Source: Agarophyton chilense (lineage: Eukaryota; Rhodophyta; Florideophyceae; Gracilariales; Gracilariaceae). From it: 64,000 nucleotides of DNA. How positions within the stretch are numbered: position 1 is the first letter of the stretch; every line of letters begins with the position of its first letter. The notes below the pieces were generated by a model. The model saw only the letters and a program-made list of their open reading frames with translations, ran no database searches and had not been told where the DNA came from. A program made the position numbers and the translations under genes. Positions 1-9,216 of this stretch are shown here, piece by piece. The stretch covers positions 620,001 through 684,000 of the forward strand of contig JARGXX010000100.1 in the NCBI GenBank assembly GCA_030374765.1, read 5' to 3'.

Positions 1-139
1 CAGTTGCACTTTTCACCCTCTCTGGCGAGTAGTGGCTTTACACCCCACTTCCAGCTCGCTGGTATTGTAGCTCTACCACCCCTTTTCCTTCGCCGCAAGC
101 GACCCATCGGCAGTCCAAACGCTGTGGCAGGTGTTTGCT

Positions 140-566
140 CTCTCCGTTAGAGCGGATACTACAGTAGTGCCAGTTGTTATCGCCGCGATCTCTGTTGCAA
201 GATGATTTGTTTCGCCAGGTAGGTCTTCTGCGTCCATTTGTTCTTGGCGTGTATAGTTTAGGTTATGTTACTGACGAGGGCGTAATGGTGGAAGATTGGT
301 CCGGGTTGTTCGGGTTCTTACGGCGAGCCGCTTCGACTTCGACAGCGTTTACGATGAAAACTGGCGTCTGTGAGGTTGGAAAGCATGGTCGAAGGGTCGT
401 AAGAGTTTGAAAGACTTCGGATGAGCTTTGAAATTTTTTCTTTGTTTGAAAGCTCTTCGTCAAAAGTTGCAAGTCCCCGAACAATTTCCAAGAACTTAGA
501 CACATGCTTGTTCCAGTCTTCACTATCTCTGAAAACGAGAGTGTCTAAGCGATGACGGATGTCTCA
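140..566 (-). pseudogene. Ty1/copia gag fragment (UBN2-like), copy 1
   Basis: On the minus strand this piece encodes a stretch closely matching the gag reading frame at about 29670-30110: shared words include IRHRLDTLV, FLEI, LATFDEELS, SKLIRSL and ARRKNPN. The family is the gag of Ty1/copia elements. The reading frame shifts after the residues TDASFH, so it takes two frames to cover the fragment. There is no start and no pol attached; homology ends near 566 and near 140. It is a dead fragment of the same family as the element at 27545-34129. Confidence 0.75.
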
Positions 567-2145
567 CTTGCACATCTTTGAATCTCCAAATATTTGGACA
601 CCTTAACTATTTTTAAATCGTCTCATATTTCGGCTGCTTCATGCTTCCTCTCGAGAGGAATGGAACTCTTCTGAATATTTTTTGACACGGGTCGGAATGT
701 GCATGAATCTGACGTGGTGGGTTTACAGCGGCACAGTTGGAACTAGAACTTGCTCGAAAGGTCGGGGGACTGATGGAGCAACACAGATATGTGACATGCA
801 TCGTCTTTCTTTGGTTTCTGGCATTGAGTTCGAAGAGAAGTCGCAGAGAATTGTGGATGTGCGTGCTATTTATTACGCAAGAAGAAAGGTACTCGTATGT
901 GGTTTGGATTGAGTTGCATGAGAATCTGTTTTCGAGTTTCAACCCGCTCCACCATTCTTAGTTGGCATATGATATGTGTTCAGTTATCTTTAGTTTTCAA
1001 TTGTGTGTCGTTTCATCTTTACTGCCCATTTTCACCTGTGAATCTTTGAATCCCCAAAAATTTAAACAACTCAAATCTTCAATCGTCTCAGATTTCGCCT
1101 ACGTCATGCTTCCTCTCAATAGGGAATTGTCTTCCAGATTTCTGAGTTGCAAGGCAATGTATTCTTTGTTGTAGAGAGCCCTTGTATCCTTATATGATAT
1201 CACTTGCCTATGCTTTTCATTCAAGGCATGCTACTAGACCAGCACGTGTCGTAATTCTTCAGTACCCGGCGACACACCTGTTTCATGAAGTTGTTTCTCT
1301 TTCGTCTAACATACACGATGTGATGCTATGGAATATATCTCATTGTCCATGATCGTGTATAGCCGTTGGTGATTTGTTTCAGCGCCTTTCTCAGCGCTCT
1401 ATCCAGATTCATAATTGAAAACATGACCTACTGTCAAGAACTTTGAATTGCTAACTCCAACAGCTGACCTGACGTAGGCAAAACTCTTAAACTACAAAAG
1501 AGTTGCAAACAGAAGTATTTTCTTTTCACATCGCTTTTCCTTTCATGTACTTGAGATCATGAATCCGGGATATGAAATGGTTTTTGTTTATATGCTGCTT
1601 CTCTATGGAAACAACCATGAAGCGTTCTGCAGCAGCTGAGAGAGCACTCAGCTTTCTTCCTTTTCTAGCATTTTAGACATCGCATGGCTGCGCTTCCTTG
1701 AATTCTTGATGACCTGGCAGAAGGGAATTACGGCCTTCGAATAAAAGAAGTATATGTGGTCCATCGGACCAGATTTGTTTTGATCTGAAGCGAAAATGGT
1801 GTCGAGAGGTTCATGCTGTGATCCTGCACTTCCCACCCTCGACGAGAATGTGTTCTGTTTTCTATCAAGAAATATCGTCTTCTCACGCAAGGAGCTGAAA
1901 AAGACAATCCTAGCGGTCCATTCATGTATGACATGTCTCTATGTAATGAGGAAGTGTATCTTTGTTTTTTCCCCACGAACAAAGAATGACGATGGCCATC
2001 AGAACGAAAATGGCAGTATTAAAGCTGGACGCCCTCGGTAAACCGAGAACAACTTCTTTCAACTCATCCGAATTCAGTTCTCCACTCCCGACTCAGTCTC
2101 TCGAAAGGAAAGAATTCTATTGAAAAAGACGCCCTCTTTATCAAA
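567..2145. other. Intergenic, no gene seen, copy 1
   Basis: No convincing reading frame; short overlapping ones on both strands look like chance. It holds the diverged direct repeat listed separately. The last 100 bases before the cysteine-rich gene are pyrimidine-rich and carry CAGTCTCTCGAAA near 2094; a similar AAGTCTCGAAAC lies upstream of the VWA gene near 8458, a possible shared leader element. Confidence 0.5.
575..1141 (+). repeat. Diverged ~100-bp direct repeat pair
   Basis: The segment at about 575-676 resembles about 1044-1141: both start CTTTGAATC and share AATCGTCTCA near the middle and CATGCTTCCTCTC near the end. The two are roughly three-quarters identical and 470 bp apart. The pair is repeated in copy 2 (about 15247-15813). 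No coding potential seen; possibly a remnant of a small element that inserted twice. Confidence 0.6.
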
Positions 2146-2655
2146 ATGGCCTCCTCCAGAACTTCGCGCTTCTTGGTTTTCATTTCCGCAATGACGGTTT
2201 TCGCTCTCTCGGCATCTTCCGTTGAGGCCAATTGCCCTGACGCGATTTGTCTTGCACTACACGCTGCTTGTTTGAATGGATTTCCGGCCCTGTGTGACCT
2301 CTGTTCTGCGGAGTGCCTGTTCGCTGATTGTTTCGATGAATCAGTGGATTGCATTGTGAATACTTCAAAAGCAACGAAACGTTCTGCTTCTTGCTCTCAG
2401 AAGGACGTGAAAGCACATTCTGTTTCTTCTAGGACGACTGTAAAGGAGCTGGTGCAGAATGCTGGAGTGAATGCGCTGAAAAGGCTGGAGAGAGATAACC
2501 CAACATTGCTGAAGACCAGTGGTGTGGATCCGCACGAGATCTGCATCGCGGCATGTGATGCGGCAGAAGTGGCGTGCAATTTACTTCCGTTCACTCCTCC
2601 ATCCGTATGCCAAGCTGCTCGCAATCTTTGTGTGGCTGCATGTCCTTCAATCTAA
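2146..2655 (+). CDS. Secreted cysteine-rich protein, copy 1
   Basis: Intact single-exon gene of 169 aa. Residues 1-28 form a signal peptide (basic start, hydrophobic LVFISAMTVFALSA, small residues before the likely cut after VEA). The mature part has two cysteine-rich blocks, about residues 29-70 and 132-169, joined by a Ser/Lys-rich linker. Both blocks use spaced pairs such as CxxxC and AAC...C, which suggests an internal duplication of a disulfide-bonded helical module. No catalytic motif was seen and I do not recognise the family. The start is the first ATG after a pyrimidine-rich leader. An AATAAA lies 170 bp past the stop. Likely extracellular; function unknown. Confidence 0.78.
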   Translation: MASSRTSRFLVFISAMTVFALSASSVEANCPDAICLALHAACLNGFPALCDLCSAECLFADCFDESVDCIVNTSKATKRSASCSQKDVKAHSVSSRTTVKELVQNAGVNALKRLERDNPTLLKTSGVDPHEICIAACDAAEVACNLLPFTPPSVCQAARNLCVAACPSI

Positions 2656-2823
2656 GGGAACACTTGGGACAGGTTTACGGGGAAGAGACCAGTGTTGGCT
2701 TGGTCATGAAAAGTGTGGATTGTTTTGAATTGCAGTGGAATTGATGTAGTTTTCTTTACGGTCTCCCGCTAGATACGATCTTCCAGCTCTGTGGTTTTAG
2801 GCGGGTTTTCCCAGAGCACATTA

Positions 2824-2829
2824 AATAAA
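2824..2829 (+). terminator. Polyadenylation signal AATAAA, copy 1
   Basis: Canonical AATAAA followed by an A-run, about 170 bases after the stop of the cysteine-rich gene and on the same strand. It is conserved at 17496-17501 in copy 2. Confidence 0.5.
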
Positions 2830-3758
2830 AAAAAGCAACGTCTTCAAAACATAGGTGTTCCATACACGTAAATTCCATTGCCCTTTTCTCAAGTGTTTCA
2901 GCAGAAAATTTGGTACGCTCCACAATGCGAAGTATGACGTGCTATTTGACGGATTGTGAAAGTAAAAAAACTATTAAACACAGTTCAGGATAAGCAAATC
3001 CTTTTCTATAAGAATTGGGCCAAGGCCTCTAAGTCGATATAGTCTACCTCTGAACTGATTAGCAACTAAGGCATATAGATTAGCAGTGGTACCAGAAAAT
3101 GAGCAATGAACAGCTTTCCTTTTGTCATAAAAATGGGATGGTCACATCTATCTCCTGAAGAAGACTTTTAATAATACTTGGGGGGGTGTTGATCAGGACA
3201 GGAGGTATTCGGCACTTATTCGCCGTAGTTCGGCGCTGTAGTGCGGGCGAGTGAACAGGCAAAAGGACTTTGAGAGTTCCTCCAAGGATGACTCCGATTC
3301 CGGTGTTTCCCACCGGGACCGGGTATTTATTACGCCACGTTCGGGCAAGATTGAGTGCAGGGCGACCTACTGTTCTGGGTGGCACTTTGTGCTAACCAGC
3401 TGATTTGGGACATAGCAACCAACTACTGTTAGATCGCAGCCCGACTCAGTAATGCTATGTGATTTATTCCCGTATGCAAGCCTACTAGCATGCGCAGCCA
3501 TCACCAGGAGGCCTTTTGGGAATCATGACTGGGTTCCTTATTCTCTGATTCACGGAGCTTTTGTCGCAGCCGTTGGCGTCAGCATTTGTGTACGGTGAAA
3601 TGTTGCAGGTTCGAAGCCCCTGTTCACGGTCGTTGTGTGGAGAACTATCTTAAATACTCTATCTCTAGGTGTCGAGCTAGAGCCCCAATCACAGTGCGCG
3701 TCAAAATTATAACACCATGTACCTTTTTGTGTTCCACATTCAGACAAAACGAGTAGAG
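2830..3758. other. Intergenic, no gene seen, copy 1
   Basis: No supported gene. A GC-richer stretch at about 3180-3720 differs from its AT-rich surroundings and includes GGTTCGAAGCC at 3607-3617, which resembles a tRNA B box, but no tRNA fold could be built. It may be an old short repeat. Confidence 0.4.
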
Positions 3759-3760
3759 TA

Positions 3761-4790
3761 CAGGAACCAAAAACAGATATAAAACATTCAATAAAAAGAA
3801 CCCCTCCTGTTAAAACACCCCCTGAGTGCTCGAGATATGCTCAAAACACTGGTTCCAAAACTATATGACCAAAACGGGAAAACTTTTTTTCGCGCCACAT
3901 TCCAACTCAAAACAGTAGCAAACCCATAAAGACTATAGATAACAGGTAGACACAGCCAAAACGCAATGTACAATCGTATTGTATGCATGAAAAATGCCTA
4001 AAGGAATCCCTGTTGCCGCCGAAGAAAAAGGAGCCATTCTTGCTCATCTTCAGAACAATTTAACACACAGAGATATTGTCAAAGAAATGAGAAGATCTAA
4101 AACAGTAGTTACCAACTTCTTTACAGATTCGGCAGCGTACGGAACACAAAAACAAAACAGCAAGCCCAAAATATTTCTGCTGGCAACAAAAGACGTTTAT
4201 TTCGAAAAACTTCACGCACGGGAGGAGCCGCTTTGAAACTAAAAACATCTCTACAACTAAGCGTTCTGACGTCCACTATTCGTCGGGCTCTTAATGTGGA
4301 CTACAAATTTCAGTACAATAAATGACAAAGGCATTCTTATTGACTCCAATTCATAAATACTTACACGTTGAATGGACAATAGAACATTGTACACAAACAG
4401 AAGCAGAATGGAAAAAGGTCATCTTTACTGATGAAAAGAAGTTTCACTTGGATTGCCTAGATATTATTCCATATTATTGGCACAAATTAGTTTCAGAAGA
4501 TAGTAGCTTTCCTAAAAAGCAAAGAAAGAAGGAGTTTTCATCGTTTTTGGTTCTTTTTCATTTTCTGGTCCTGGTGATTTTGCTTTTATTGAAGTAATAA
4601 AGAATTCTAAGAAGTGGACGAAGAGTCTAAAAGATTATCTAATGCTCTGAGCGGCATTAAGTCATGGTGAAAACTGAATCCTACACCAAGAAAACTGTCC
4701 TATACATGTTTCTCATCATACGAAGGGCTGGTTTGCTGAAAAAAGTGAGCCTCATAGAGAAATAGAAAAAGTAGCAACTACCTAATTGGG
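3761..4790 (+). pseudogene. Decayed Tc1/mariner transposon, copy 1
   Basis: Residues encoded at 3994-4236 form an N-terminal helix-turn-helix of a Tc1/mariner transposase (words RDIVKEM, KTVVTNFF, YGTQ) matching the transposase at 53104. After frameshifts, 4322-4597 carries KVIFTDEKKFHLD with the first catalytic Asp. Around 4690 a third frame reads QENCPIH, where the second Asp would be expected. The third acidic residue is not found. A TA at 3759-3760 followed by CAGGAACCAAAAACAG may be the left inverted-repeat end; no right end was found. The remnant runs directly into a truncated VWA gene on the opposite strand. Confidence 0.75.
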
Positions 4791-4842
4791 TCTAGGTTGT
4801 TGGGAGTCTGAATCCAGACTCCTGATGAGAGCTATGTTCTCA

Positions 4843-5016
4843 TCACGCACTCCCATCAATAGCGAAACAGATATTGATGAGGCAGTCGCCGTCTTTGTGA
4901 AAGCTTCGAACTGTCGGGATATGAGAACTTTCGGTAGGGCTAAGATGGGGCAAACCACCGACACTGCTCACGAAAGACAAGAGTGTGCCCAAAGCAATGC
5001 TCGAAAACCACTTCAT
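4843..5016 (-). pseudogene. Truncated third VWA-family secreted protein, copy 1
   Basis: A 57-aa reading frame starts with a signal peptide (MKWFSSIALGTLLSFVSS) and ends CLINICFAIDGSA then a stop. The last part matches the start of the VWA domain in the two neighbours (CSVNVCFAVDTSGS and CPVDVCFGL). The gene is cut inside the MIDAS DxSxS motif; no rest of the domain was found on either side of the adjacent Tc1 remnant. It is therefore a third paralogue inactivated by rearrangement or transposon insertion. It lies on the same strand as the MIDAS-less gene 1.4 kb away. Confidence 0.7.
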
Positions 5017-6460
5017 TTTTACCAAATACACACGAACGGATGCTTGGATGATCACCGATAATGGTATGGAAAGAGATGCAATCTCTTCGATGCACTTTTC
5101 AAGTCAACGTGTTTCGAAGTGTTCCACTATAGATATATTGGATATCAAGAAAGCTCCAGAACTGGTTGCACCATGGGCACAAACACTTCCACGTCACATT
5201 TGGTCATTGAACCTTGTTGTAATAATGGTGTCTCGGAGAGAACTCTTGAGTAAAACGTTTGTAAAAGTTGTATATGTTACACAACAATCAGGGAGCGACA
5301 ATGTTCGTCAACAAAATGCGATGAGACAACAGTAGTTATTGAGAATTGTTGGCGACTTCTTGATAATCGCGGTGCTCTTGATTCACCTTTGCTCTCGCCT
5401 TCGTGTCGAATCGCAAAATTGAAATTCTCCCTGAAATTGTTTCTCTACGCTACGCCGCAACAGATGGGGAGCCATAACAAATGCATGGAGGCATCTTTTG
5501 GCATACCCTCTGGATAGGGAAATCAATTCTGGGGGCGCGTATGCCATACGTGCAGTCGTGCAAAACGCTCCGTTCTGGTTTGTCCTTCCATTCTCTTGCA
5601 TTGATGTCGTATGATTTTCAGATTCTGCTGTGAAGGTGGTGCCCTTCATGGTTTTGGGTGGGATTTCATCCTCGCTTTTTATGCCAACTTGATTTCATGG
5701 ATGACGGACTTCGAATTCTGATTTGGAACTATCATGTTTGACAAAAGCTTCACCAGCGGTCTGCATGATTTTATCAAATCCAAAGACAGTATGGCGAACG
5801 ATGAATACTCGCAACAGAATTTGTCGTGTAGGCGTCGAAAACTTTGAACATGAGACTTGGTCACCGCAAACGTACGTGACAAATTCCAAGGAATGTGGAT
5901 GTGTTCGCTGAATTCGGTATTCTCGACGGGGCGAATCCAATCCAAGGCCACGTGAGATGGCCCGCCGAAATGAACCCGTGAAAATATGTGAGAACGTTCC
6001 AAAAAACGATTGGTCCGAAAAGCTTAGATGTTTTGATCCAGAACTCCCCGCACGGAAAAGATTGCTCGCTGTTCGAATTTGTTCTGCATGGCTTCGAAAT
6101 TTCACAATGACTGCAAAGTTCCCCGTTCAGGACGGAGAATTCGACAACACCTCAGAAAGAACTTTTGCCATCTCTGCAGATCACCCAGTGTTTCACGTAA
6201 GAGTTGAAACTTTCCTGTACTTGAACAACTTCACAACAATGTAGCATTTTCTTCGAATGACCAGGCGCTTGACGAAAGGCCGCAGTTTCTGTTTTGAATT
6301 CTCTGGAAGAAGGAAGAAACCAAAATACAACAAATTTCCAATCCAGGTTTAATGTAGAGATAAAGAGAATCATAATCGCATTATGGAAAGACTAAATGCC
6401 AAGATTGCTCCAAGCATGCCCATCACAGTTTTCGTATGCCACAGCTTATGGCTTTCTGTC
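5017..6460. other. Unassigned interval between VWA genes, copy 1
   Basis: Several overlapping frames of 60-136 codons occur on both strands (longest 5695-6105 minus and 5957-6244 plus), none with a recognised domain. Shifts between frames suggest decayed coding sequence, perhaps transposon-derived, but I could not assign it. Confidence 0.35.
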
Positions 6461-7123
6461 TTAATCTTTGCGGCAGATTCTGTTGGTCAGATTAGAGACC
6501 GAATCGCGACGCTGTTCGGTTTCAAGGGAGAACAAGCTCGAGCGGCCATCGGCTATGTTCTCCAATACATTACGATTTTGATTTCCAATAGATACTACGA
6601 TGATCTGTCCTTCAGACCTCTCTCGGAACACCCTTGCCCGTCTCGTAGGGTCGCCGCCCAAGTTGCTTTCTCCAGTGCTGAACAGAACAATTTTCGAAGG
6701 TCTTTCGGATTCCACTCGCAGACGCCTGTCACAGTACACGATTGGTGCTGATAGCGAGGTAGCGGGGGATGCTCGGTAGGTTAAATCAAAGGCTTTGCGC
6801 AAGGCCATGGTCAGGTTTGACGTGGGTCCAAATATCACTCTATTGGAAGCGCCATACTCGATGGCCGCGACTTTTACGCCTGTTGTGGGGGAAAGGCTTG
6901 TGAGAATACTCTCAAAGTAACGCTTTTGTAGTATGAATTGTCTCTGGGTGATGTTACCACCCTCAAGACCGAAGCAAACGTCCACCGGGCATGGTCTGCG
7001 AGCTGTTCGCTCCACGACGTTAGGCACCGCGCTGATGCGCTCCGAAGCGCAGCCGGATGTCTGGCCCAAGACGCAAACGAGCCAGAAAGCAAAGCAGGGA
7101 GCCCACGTTGCCAACCACTTCAT
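6461..7123 (-). CDS. Secreted VWA-like protein with degenerate MIDAS, copy 1
   Basis: Intact 220-aa single-exon gene. Residues 1-20 are a signal peptide. Residues about 43-217 align along their length with the VWA protein at 8515 (shared VIVYCDR-, SNLGGDP-, RRA..FRER and terminal IC motifs, and the same cysteines). The metal-binding MIDAS is gone: DxSxS is replaced around residue 54 by E-G-G-N-I and the distal Asp by Thr 150; only the middle Thr (PATS, residue 122) remains. Three N-glycosylation sequons (GNIT, SNLT twice). It should therefore keep the VWA fold without metal-dependent ligand binding. It is divergent to the MIDAS-bearing gene, 1.39 kb apart. The protein is identical in copy 2. 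Confidence 0.82.
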   Translation of the reverse strand: MKWLATWAPCFAFWLVCVLGQTSGCASERISAVPNVVERTARRPCPVDVCFGLEGGNITQRQFILQKRYFESILTSLSPTTGVKVAAIEYGASNRVIFGPTSNLTMALRKAFDLTYRASPATSLSAPIVYCDRRLRVESERPSKIVLFSTGESNLGGDPTRRARVFRERSEGQIIVVSIGNQNRNVLENIADGRSSLFSLETEQRRDSVSNLTNRICRKD

Positions 7124-8390
7124 TGAAATGAGCTGCAGTTGTGGAAGTGTGAGAACTCGCCCTCGAAAGAATTGAGTGCAAGGTAGATTGGGGAAACAGA
7201 AAAAAAGTCAGACAACAAACGACCTTCGACTCTCCCCGACGGACTGAGAACAGTGCTATGTGCAAATAAGCTATTGCTGCCGTCTACTTGTCGTATGAGC
7301 CCGCCCGCAAACAGGGGGAAGCACGAGTGGAATTGGAACAGCAGAACGGGCTCGAACTGTAGACGAAGGTGGCTGGGATTCTTGCGGCGCCATCGTCGCC
7401 AGTATGACGAGGACCAGTTCGTGGGGTCTCAAGCTTTCCAGCAATGAACAGTGTGAGCATATATCCTTGTCGTCGTCCACTCGGATGCCAGCTTGCTATG
7501 TTTAAATTGGTATCCAACAGAGACGCAGGAAGCCATTGAAAGCAAGGGCATTCGCAGCATACATCTGCGGAGTTCTCGACAAAGCTCTTTCCTTTCTTTG
7601 CTTCTGATTACACTTTGCGAGTTTGCTGTATGGCAGATGCACGTTATGTTGCGTACTGCGAAGGAAGTGTGTACAAAAAGAGGCAAAAAAGCGACCCTTG
7701 TGTAATCTTGATGAGCGAAAGCATTGCATTGCTGTGTGCCACAGCGCTCGTCAGCGGGCGTTCTTACCAGCTCTTTGCTGCAAGTTGAAGATGGAGTTCC
7801 ACGTGGCCACGGCGCAGTGTGGCGACGTGTACGTCTTTGGCTTGCTGCCCCGCTTCCCTTCTCCGTGTAAGGGTTATCATCCCAACGCGCGCGCCTCCTG
7901 AGACACCCCGAGAAGCATTCGTCTTTTGCTGCTGAGTTGTATTCACAACCACAGGTGCACAGCCAACCTTTCATTTGCGCATTTGCACCTCTCCACGGCG
8001 TGTATCTTGTTGGAGCTCGTGCTGTACCATCTCCGATAGCGCCTCAGCTGTCTCTCGTTCCCTGGATAGGGCCGTTGGAAACTTGAGATCCACGACAAGC
8101 CAATCGTCTTTCCCTGGAGTATCGTGATCAGCAGCAGCCAGGACAAAAACTTTCAACAGCAGTACACGGTTCGAGTTTTAATTCCGTTCTTGTTTTTTAC
8201 AGGACTTGTGTTCTCTGTGACGAAAGGGGCCTCGAAACACAGTCTCACTTTCATATTTCCTTCGTCACCGAAAACCGTTTTGCAACAGTACTCTTGAATC
8301 TATCCTACCATGAAAAAGGCGATCGTCCTTCCATGAAATATGGACGGCACTTCAATCCATTGATTTCGCTCACCCCCTTCCTCCACTTCC
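7124..8390. other. Divergent intergenic region between VWA genes, copy 1
   Basis: No supported gene. A 181-codon open frame on the minus strand (7429-7974) has no recognisable domain and low-complexity composition. The interval presumably holds promoters for both divergent VWA genes; only the right-hand one has a clear TATA box. Confidence 0.45.
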
Positions 8391-8398
8391 TATATATA
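8391..8398 (+). promoter_or_regulatory. TATA box of VWA gene, copy 1
   Basis: TATATATA, in a pyrimidine-rich context, 117 bases upstream of the ATG at 8515. The expected start of transcription, about 30 bases later, gives a leader of roughly 90 nt. Conserved at 23063-23070. Confidence 0.65.
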
Positions 8399-8514
8399 AG
8401 TCATTCGCCTGTTTTCACCACAACGCAATCCCTTCATCTCATCCCAATTCGCTCACAAAGTCTCGAAACTCAGCTTTTGACCCCCGCAAGCCCTTCCTAC
8501 ATCACCGCCCAAAA

Positions 8515-9216
8515 ATGTTGGGTCTATTCTCCGCCTTTGCCCTCTTCTTCACGCTGGCGTCTTGTCTGTCTAACGAAGACGCCAAGCTCATGTACGAACA
8601 CACAGTGAGGACCGCCACAGCCGAAGTCGCAAACCGTGGATGCAGCGTCAACGTGTGCTTTGCCGTCGACACCAGTGGGTCAGTCAGCTCGACCCAGTTT
8701 GGCCTTGAAAAGAACTTCCTCATTGATATCACCTCCATCGTCGGAGCTGACAGTAGGTCCAAATTCGCCGCCGGACAGTACGGTTCCCAGACGTACAGGA
8801 TCTCGTCTTTAACCGATAACGTCGAAACCTTCAACTTGCGCGTGAGAAACGCACAATTCCGAAATGATCCAGCCACATCAGTGGGTTCAGGTATTGTGTA
8901 CTGTGACAGGCAGCTGAGGAGAGAGATGCGCCGCAACCCGCACTCAAATCATGCCAACAAGATGGTGGTGCTCGGTGATGGCAGGAACAATTTGGGAGGT
9001 GATCCAGTCCGTCGTGCCAACAATTTCCGGGAGAGGGCTCAAGGTGTTGTATCAACCGTCGGTATCGGGTACCAGGATACTTCAGTCCTGGCACAGATTG
9101 CTGGCTCTTCGACGCGAGTTTTTGCGATTGATGATTATGTTGAGCTATCTTTTGTCATTGACGACCTTGTTTATGACATTTGCGGCATCGAGCTGAACAC
9201 AGACGACAGCTTCTAA
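8515..9216 (+). CDS. Secreted VWA-domain protein with intact MIDAS, copy 1
   Basis: Intact 233-aa single-exon gene. Residues 1-18 form a signal peptide. Residues about 43-224 form one von Willebrand A domain: hydrophobic strand plus DTSGS at 52-56 (MIDAS D, S, S), Thr 121 in DPATS, and Asp 155 in VLGDG complete the metal site. Further cysteines (43, 48, 130, 223) suggest disulfides. No other domain or membrane anchor, so it is a free extracellular adhesion-type protein. VWA domains bind protein or glycan ligands through a divalent cation; the ligand here is unknown. It has the best promoter of the window. Copy 2 differs at one residue (R116Q). Confidence 0.88.
   Translation: MLGLFSAFALFFTLASCLSNEDAKLMYEHTVRTATAEVANRGCSVNVCFAVDTSGSVSSTQFGLEKNFLIDITSIVGADSRSKFAAGQYGSQTYRISSLTDNVETFNLRVRNAQFRNDPATSVGSGIVYCDRQLRREMRRNPHSNHANKMVVLGDGRNNLGGDPVRRANNFRERAQGVVSTVGIGYQDTSVLAQIAGSSTRVFAIDDYVELSFVIDDLVYDICGIELNTDDSF

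Noticed and set aside
3567-3620. tRNA-like A and B boxes (TGGCGTCAGC, GGTTCGAAGCC) in both copies
   Set aside because: The T-stem does not pair beyond two or three bases and no acceptor stem exists, so it is not called a tRNA gene.
7429-7974. 181-codon open frame on the minus strand between the divergent VWA genes
   Set aside because: Low-complexity, no domain, overlaps other frames of similar length; probably chance.
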